Below, piece by piece: positions 57,200 through 64,000 of a stretch of DNA of 64,000 nucleotides. The position numbers were made by a program, and so were the translations under genes. Every line of letters begins with the position of its first letter. The first letter of the stretch is position 1. The stretch comes from Dermatemys mawii (taxonomy: Eukaryota; Chordata; Testudines; Dermatemydidae). The notes beneath the pieces are model-generated. The model was not told the origin of the DNA and did no database searches. It saw only the letters and a list, made by a program, of their open reading frames with translations. The DNA is taken from the NCBI GenBank assembly GCA_007922305.1, contig ML677364.1, forward strand, positions 21,683,326 through 21,747,325. Direction: 5' to 3'.

Positions 57200-58885
57200 G
57201 TCTGGCATTTCCTAACTTTTGAGTGCTTGACTTTGCAACCTTAATGTTCTTTTAATGTAGTTTTTTGTGAGTAATTTCCTAGGTTTTTGAGAAAGTACAT
57301 TGACATTCATGTGGTTCATTAGCCTCACTGGAAACTTTAGATCCACTGCACAGATTTCTGCCATTTCATTGCTAATGAAGTAACTGAGAGCAGTAGTAGG
57401 TTTTTTTTTTTTTCATCTGCTACGTGGACCAATACTGATGAAGATGGGACACTTTGCCAGTGGGTTTTATGGGTATTTCCTGACAGTGGTGAGACTCTGA
57501 ACTCCTGGGTTCCATTGCAGGCTCGGGAGGGAGGTGTGCTCTAGTAGGAACAGACTCTTCTCCTCATTCCCTCCAAGTGTGACTCCTTCTGCACCATACC
57601 CTCCAATCTGCCTCCAGGCCTATCTGGTCTCTTCCACACCCCTAGCTCCTCACTCCAGTTCCATTCCCCTTAACTACCAGTCCCAATCTTGACTCCTCAG
57701 GCTTCTCATCCAAGTCCTAGTCTCCTTGTCCAGCAAGTCTTAGTCTCACCCATTCAGACTCCCCGTCCCAGTCTCTCTCTCCAACTCCAAATCTCCTTGC
57801 CCAGCAATGCCCAGACCTATCCCCACTCCTCACGGCTCTTTGTACGAGTCTCCTTGTCCAGCCACTCCCAGTTCCCCCATTCCCAGCTCCTCATCTGATC
57901 TCTCTTACTCCTTCACAGCCTCCAGTTGTCCTCCTGCCCACATTCCCCATTCCTACTGGCTCCTGGTCCCAGTCTTCCTCCCCAGGCTCCTTTTTCAGTG
58001 TCAATGCCCGCCTACCCTCTGCCACCAGCTCCTTGTCGTAGTCTTTTTGTCCAATCATAGTTGTCCTGACACACCACAGCTCCTTGTCAAATCAGTCTTC
58101 TCTCATCTCCTTCCCCTCTCCCCCCTGGTTTTCAGTACCAGTTTCCTCGTTCAGCCAGTGCCAACCCCTCCATCCCAACTCCCAGTCCCAGTTTCTCTCA
58201 TCTCCCCCTACAAGTCTCCAGTCCCAGTTTTTGTCACTCCCAACTCCCCCTCCAGGCTTCTTGTCCCAGTTTACTTCTCCTGCCCTTCCTGCAAGTCCAG
58301 CTCTTATCTGTTTGAATCATGAAGCTTCATCCTCCATTCTGACTGGGCCAAGCAGGGAGATCATAAGAGCACAGATAAGACAGTCTCTCCATTCTCAGTT
58401 CATGTGCTCAGGCATGGCCTGCATTAGCCCAGAGTTGCAGTTGCAGGGAAAGTCCTGCGGAGCCCTGGAATGGAGCATGCTCAGTGTAAAAGGAATCTTC
58501 AGGATGATAGCTGCCACAATCTAAGAAGTCTCTACAGAGCATTTCAAAGGCTTAATGTAGGCAGATTTTCACGCGGACAGCAAAAGACACATTCCTGACA
58601 CAAAAGTCACCCCTCTACCAAACTTCAAATATCTGCTCCAAAGCATGGGAGCTCAACAGCTTTTTTCAAAAAATAGACAATGTATTCTACTAGCTGCATT
58701 TTGGGAAATGTGTGAACTATTTTCATTAGAATTAAAGAACAAAAAGCAGCCTAACAAACACATCTGGCATGTAAAATTTAAGCCCCAAATGGTTCAAAAT
58801 TGGTAAAGTTATAAGCAACTGAAAACAGGGGCTTATAATTGGAAGTGTTAGCAACCTTAACAATAATAGGCAGCGCTACTAGTCC
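57200..58885 (+). repeat. Long reptile repeat, main copy
   Basis: The left part ('cctaacttttgagtgcttga', 'tttgcaaccttaatg') matches 47.1 kb. The middle, 57540-58320, is pyrimidine-rich with imperfect tandem units of 'ctccttgtccagc...cccagtc', giving long open frames that I do not take as genes. The right part ends 'gttataagcaactgaaaaca', 'ggaagtgttagcaacctta', which recurs near 60.1 and 61.3 kb. I cannot assign a class. Confidence 0.55.
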
Positions 58886-59589
58886 TGATGATAATTACTT
58901 TAGAATAATCCACAGTTCCCTACTTATTGTTTGGTTCTGAAGTCTCTAAGACAGCTCTGACACTGTCATCCAAGAAATGGCAGATCAAAAAGCAAAAGAT
59001 TGAAAGAATAGAAAAGATTTTTTCTTCGCTGAGTAAACCTGCAGAATGGCTGGGCAAAGAGACTATGGAGAAACCTCTAGAATGGTTACTAACTGGATAA
59101 AAGTACAGAAAAAATGTATGGCTTAAAGTAAGCTCATCTTTATAAGGTGTACTATATAAGCTTTGGAGAAACATTTTGTTTTCTATAAACCCTGCTACTG
59201 ATCTAAGCATGAGAATGAAGCCAACAATTAAGACTATTCAACATACCAGACATTGAAACTTGCTTACTTATTTTCTACTTATTTGGTTAAAAACTGACCA
59301 TCTTGCAGAACTACTTTTTAAGCTAGCTCCTCAGAGGCCTTACAGTACCCCTCCCCACTCCTCTCTCTCTCTCTGCATGATGCAAAACATTCATCTTTAT
59401 TCACTAGAGGCAAACACATTTCAGGTCCAAGGAAGAGGTGAAAAGATCTTTTTGGTACCTAACTCAATTTAAGTTTTGCACACTGAACTGTGAAGGTTGC
59501 CTTTTTTCCCCTGAATAAGAGGACTACAGAAGCATTCAAAAGAGGCAGCAATTTTTGATTTCTTTATCTGCTGTTGATAAAGATGGGTG

Positions 59590-60180
59590 AGGTAATATGT
59601 TGTATAAGACCAATTTCTCATTTCAGTGCCGTCCTGCCCCACCCATTTCCTTGTCCCGTTGTCTGTGTCCATCCAGTCCTAGTTCTCACTGTGCACTCTC
59701 TCTCCTCATCAGGTCTGTCTCTGACCCTCCTCAGTTCCTTTCCTCTACTCCACTGGTTCTCAGTCCTGGCTTTCCTATCTCCTCATTCAGTTTTAGTCTC
59801 TACTGAGCACTGGTGAACTATGATTTTTTTCCAAAGGCTTTATAACTTGGATGTGGATGGATTTATACAGGGATAACAAGGGAATATCTCTGACACAAAG
59901 ACCACCCACTGCCAGATTTCAAATTCCTGCTCCAAAGAATGGGAGCATTGGATCTTTCCAAAGAAAATGGCACCAGAATTTTTTAAAATAGACCATGTAT
60001 TTTTTCACTAGCCTTGTTCTTGGAAATGGATGAACAGTTTTGACTGAAATTTTCCAAAGAATTCAGCCCAAGGCAGATACCCAGCATGGAAAAATTTAAC
60101 CTGAATGCTTAAAGTTTGGCACAGTTATAAGCGTCTTCAGTTTAAACTGATTTTTTTTAAAAAAAAAAATCCTAGGTTTT
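59590..60180 (+). repeat. Long reptile repeat, second copy (partial)
   Basis: It repeats the pyrimidine-rich unit text and then 'gacacaaagaccacccactg', 'agatttcaaattcctgctcc', matching 58590-58640. It ends at 'cacagttataagcgtcttca'. Confidence 0.55.
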
Positions 60181-60813
60181 AAGTGTTACTTGTTTTATCC
60201 AATTTTCATCCTACTTTTGTATCATTCAAATATATAAAAAAACCCTTGTTCTATTAGGAGAATACAATACATTCCATGAGGATAATGCATGAGGATAATA
60301 CATTAGTCTGTGTGTATATGCAAAACTGCCTGTTGAAGTAAGGCTATGGATTAGGCTAGAAGATACACATTATAAACAAATAGGCACACATGCAAGTTCT
60401 GAAGTACGTGCGCATCTGAACGTACTGATAAATCTCACCCCACCATGTACGCATTTCAAACTGTTAGTGGATAATGATGTAAAGATCTGACACATTAAAA
60501 TGTGAAGAAAAAGAAAATCGGTATCAAAATACGTTTCAGAACACAAGGAAGCATTCAAAAGTTTTAATAAAACAAAAACAGGAGAAAAGGATGAAGTTGA
60601 ATGTATGTGCTGCAAATGGTGTGGCCCAATTGTTAAATGTAAATATTTATAGGCTACTAGTTCTAAATCTACAACAGTAAACTGTTTGTTCAAATGAAAA
60701 CTTTTCTTTGGGGATTAGAGATTTTTCTTGTTTTCTTGAACTCAGAGGTGGCATTGTGTTTTGAGTTCTGTTTTAGTTCTGCAGCAAACCATGTTGAAGT
60801 CCATTCATCAAAA

Positions 60814-61146
60814 CAGGGATGGGCAACCTTTGGCACATGGCCTGCCAGGGTAAGCCTTTGTGGGTTAGGCCGGTTTCTTTACCTGCCACATCCGCAGGTT
60901 TGGCCGATTGCAGCTCCCCCTGGCCGTGGTTCACCATTCCAGGCCACTGGGGGATGCAGGAAGCAGCGTGGGGCGAGGGATGGGCTGGCTGCCGCTTTCT
61001 GCAGCCCCCATTGTCCTGGAAGGACGAACTGCAGCCAGTGGGGGCCGCGATCGGCTGAACCTGCGGATGCGGCAAGTAAACAAACTGGCCCAGCCCGCCA
61101 GGGGGCTTTCCCTGGTGGGCTACATGCCAAAGGTTGCCAATCCCTG
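60814..61146. mobile_element. hAT-like MITE, 333 bp
   Basis: The ends 'cagggatgggcaacctttgg' and 'ccaaaggttgccaatccctg' are inverted, almost perfect over 20 bases. The interior shares 'gccgtggttcaccattccag' with the 46874 copy. The 8-bp flanks do not match, so one edge has changed. Confidence 0.82.
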
Positions 61147-61314
61147 ATCTACTGAATACTTTTTTCCCCTGCCCATCTGTCCACCAAAATAAACCTCAAT
61201 ATTTATCCAGAAATAGTAGTTTTTTTCACCAGTTTTCACCTGTTTTTGTTGTAGTAATAAACACTGATAAATTCCCTTGAAAAATTAAATAAAATAAAAA
61301 CTGAAAATGAAGGG

Positions 61315-61445
61315 CCCTAGTTATAAGCAACTGAAAACAGGGTTTTGTGGAAATGTCATGCAACCATAACTATGTAACTTAATAATAGGTGGTGCTAGCT
61401 GTTCTGCCCATAATAAGGTATTATGGTCTAGTCTAAACAGAATAG
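61315..61445 (+). repeat. Long reptile repeat, tail fragment
   Basis: 'agttataagcaactgaaaac', 'gtaacttaataataggtggt' match the tail at 58805-58880. Confidence 0.5.
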
Positions 61446-61734
61446 AGGGAGAAATTAAGATTTTACCCTGCAATAAAAATGGCCTTCTTTTTCTTCTATA
61501 AAGTTTTCAAGGCTAAAGGTTTTCTCCCTAATCACTCTGTAATGTTATAGAAGAATGTGTTGAGGGGTGAGTCTTCCTGTCTTTGCAAATTACTGTTCTT
61601 TTAACTATAAAATTTTGGAGGAGGGAAAATTTAAGTGTCACATTTATTCTTAAGTCTGAGATCTAAAATCAACAGGCTACCAGTGTATATATACAACAAA
61701 ATGAAACATAAGTGGAATTACATGCACATTGTGG

Positions 61735-62115
61735 GCTAAATGCAGAGTTACACCTGCAGAAGGTCTGGCACAGTTTAGGGGTCCAAAGGTGACTTTAAGC
61801 TGAGCTGATCAGCAGGCAGAGCGTACAGGAGTCCAAAGCTAAGTTATGCTAGTGGCTAACAAACCCCCAGGAAATATTTTGGCAGCAGGGGGTTGGGAGG
61901 GTGCAGGGGCGCCCTGGCCACATCTCTGTTCTCCAGCCACATCCCCTTTCCTGGTGGCCAAAATGAGGGATGACACAGGACTCACTACAGTGGTTCTACA
62001 GCACCTAAGACAAGGGGAATCCTTCAAGGAACTGTGTCCATTGGGTTTAGGTCTGCTTTGTGCCAGGCAAGCAGTGCAAAGCAGATTTAGGATGAAATCC
62101 TGGCTTCTTTGACTT
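61735..62115. repeat. Probable old DNA repeat
   Basis: The left 'gggctaaatgcagagttaca' and right 'gcagatttaggatgaaatcc' suggest a palindromic repeat, and a GC-rich centre at 61880-61950 stands out. Assignment is tentative. Confidence 0.35.
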
Positions 62116-62309
62116 CAGTGTGACCAAGATTTCTCCCTCAATGTCCTGGAGTATTTAGGACTACTACTGCGGTGCCCACCATGGCTAACTATAAATTAAG
62201 GTTGTGTGTCAGTTTCTATTCTATCTCTGTTTCAACTGCTCATAGCTTCCTGAAATTTTCACCTATCGGTCAGACATTTTTCAGGCTTGGTGTCTATCCC
62301 AAGGTGATT

Positions 62310-63819
62310 TAAAAAATATAATAAAATGGTTTCAATGTTTGAAATAAATGAAAAAAATACTTTCTCCATTATAAAACAATTCTGACAGTGTTGTTTCTGA
62401 ACATCTATACAGCTAAAAAAGATAGAGTAGAAAGATTAAATTTGGCTTGGAAATGGTAATCTGGGTAAATTTGATGAGTAAATAATTGAGAAACAAAATA
62501 AATATTGAATCTCTCTGTCATTTTTACAGTCACTTTTCAGACAAGAACCACAGTTTAGAAGGCATTTGTTAAACTAAATTACATCCATTTTGGTGTAGGA
62601 GTAAAATCAGATTAGCCAAGATTTTTTTTAGTGATAGCTGAAGTCATATGTTACTGATGATTATACGTAATACACTGTTTTCTTTTTAAATTCATGCATA
62701 TTGTATCTGATTGAATATTAGTCATTCTTATTTCAAGTTATTTAAAATGGCTACAAATATATATTTAAAGTGAATGATTTCAAAGGTCATCCATATGTAA
62801 CAAAATTTAAGATTGAACAGGCTTTCTAATTAGTTTCTGATCTTCTAATTCCATCTCTTTCAAACAGATCAACAGACATGAAAGACTAGTGCAGAAGACA
62901 TTTTATTCTTATGAATTTGTTCTTTGTAACAGGCAAAAACAAACTTTAGGCATCTTGCTATTTCAAAATGTTTTCTCTCCTCTTGCATGTGCTGTCTTGC
63001 AGTATGTCCCTGTGTTAGGAAATTTGAACTCGTGCTCCTGGCCCTTTTGCTGAAGAAGAAGGGACTTAAATATATGTTTAAATTTAAGCACATACTTCAT
63101 TACTCTGCTGAATTGGAGCTTATGTTTTATAATAATCTAATGGTGCCATATTATTTTTCTTGCTGCAGAGACATAATTTATGGATCAGACTTTATAGTAT
63201 ACTGTTAACAATCAGATATAATAAACAGAAAATTAGTATGTAAACTATGTTGTGCTTTAAAGCTTGCAGGACAGAGGCATAAGTGTCAACTACAGGGAGT
63301 TTGCAGATATTTGCATATGCAAGGATCAGGTAATGTAACTATTCCTGAATAATAAACCTGTTTCTTTTCTAACTAAGGAGCATAAAAACCTCTCAGGAGA
63401 TATTAGTGATTGACCAATGTTACAGTTGATGCACATAAGCTAAAATCAATTGAAATTATTCAGATATTGTGGTGAGAGTTGTGTAGGAACAGAGCCCTAC
63501 ATCTTTCTTTGTCATTGTGCAAGGCTCCCGAGCTCTAAAAAAGAATAATGATGTAAACAAGAAGAGTAAAAACCTTCATTGTGTACATACTTCAAATCTT
63601 GTCAGACTGATGCATTAACTCCATGGTTTATGGACTTCAGTCAGCAAAAAAAGGGAGCAAGCTCATAATTGAAAGTTTGATTTGTTTTTTCATGATTAAA
63701 AATATTAAATACCTTTAAAACCGCATTAGATGTGTTGGGCATTGTTAAAAACAGTGGCTAATTTGAAAGTGAATTTAAATTATCTATCCATACATTCTGT
63801 TAAGAGAAACATTCTTTCA
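62310..63819. other. Presumed intron; one weak exon candidate
   Basis: AT-rich DNA. A 60-base exon-like block at 63270-63329 is discussed under findings. No repeat family recognised. Confidence 0.35.
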
Positions 63820-63820
63820 G

Positions 63821-64000
63821 GGGGCTGGTCTTCACTAGCGGGGGGGATCGGCTATAGATACGCAATTTCAGCTACGTTAATAACGTAGCTGAAATCGGCA
63901 TATCTACAGCCGACTTACCTGCCGTCCTCACGGCGGCGGTCGGCGGCGCGCTCCCCTGTCAACTCCAGCTTGTGCCGTTTGGCGAGCTGGAGTTCTGGAG
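63821..64000. mobile_element. Turtle palindromic transposon, cut by window end
   Basis: After 'ggggctggtcttcactagcg' comes a long inverted repeat centred near 63880: 'atttcagctacgttaat' against 'aacgtagctgaaat', extending out to 'cggctatagata' / 'tatctacagccg'. A second hairpin, 'aactccagcttg' / 'gagctggagtt', lies at the edge. The right end is outside the window. Confidence 0.7.

Noticed and set aside
57807..58322. 171-codon Ser/Pro-rich frame
   Set aside because: Built from imperfect pyrimidine-rich tandem units that are part of a dispersed repeat; overlapped by another frame of similar length.
62872..63053. Exon-like open stretch after 'tctctttcaaacag'
   Set aside because: A good pyrimidine tract, but the frame ends at a stop without a donor and shows no recognisable protein.

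Overview
The window reads as nuclear DNA of a turtle, probably a hidden-necked (cryptodiran) one. It is AT-rich, intron- or intergenic-like vertebrate sequence. It holds 5'-truncated CR1 LINEs, a tRNA-derived SINE with the 'TAGCTCAGTGGTTTGAGC' head typical of turtle Pol III SINEs, MIR/CORE-type SINE remnants, and many short non-autonomous hAT-like DNA transposons. Several of the transposons still show 8-bp target-site duplications. The organism call comes from recognising repeats by eye, not from a database search.

Only one strong gene signal is present: a CpG-island promoter and first exon at about 43.4-45.0 kb on the + strand. A TATA-like box lies at 43442-43450. A long GC-rich leader follows, then an ATG at 44264 in good context, an 88-codon Ser/Gly/Ala-rich frame, and a consensus donor after 44529. 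I could not name the gene. The downstream 19 kb would be its first intron; the upstream 43 kb is intergenic or intronic with no convincing gene.

Layout. 0-6 kb: a dead CR1 (minus), a SINE with a perfect 15-bp duplication, a large repeat with a tRNA-like centre, and a TATA-containing promoter-like segment. 6-20 kb: hAT-like elements, a turtle SINE, MIR fragments and a nested transposon pair at 17.5-18.2 kb. 20-36 kb: mostly unique AT-rich DNA with isolated MITEs. 36-43 kb: MITEs, a solo LTR of an endogenous retrovirus at 39.7-40.3 kb, and a CR1 tail. 43.4-45 kb: the CpG island. 46-52 kb: hAT elements with clear duplications, a mariner-like element and AT-rich repeat DNA. 54-56.7 kb: two CR1 pieces. 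57-62 kb: copies of a long reptile repeat. 63.8-64 kb: a long inverted repeat cut by the window end.

I see no operon, CRISPR array, or multi-gene system. The main value of the window is its well-dated transposon insertions and the unidentified first exon. Most long open frames elsewhere are chance frames or lie across repeats.
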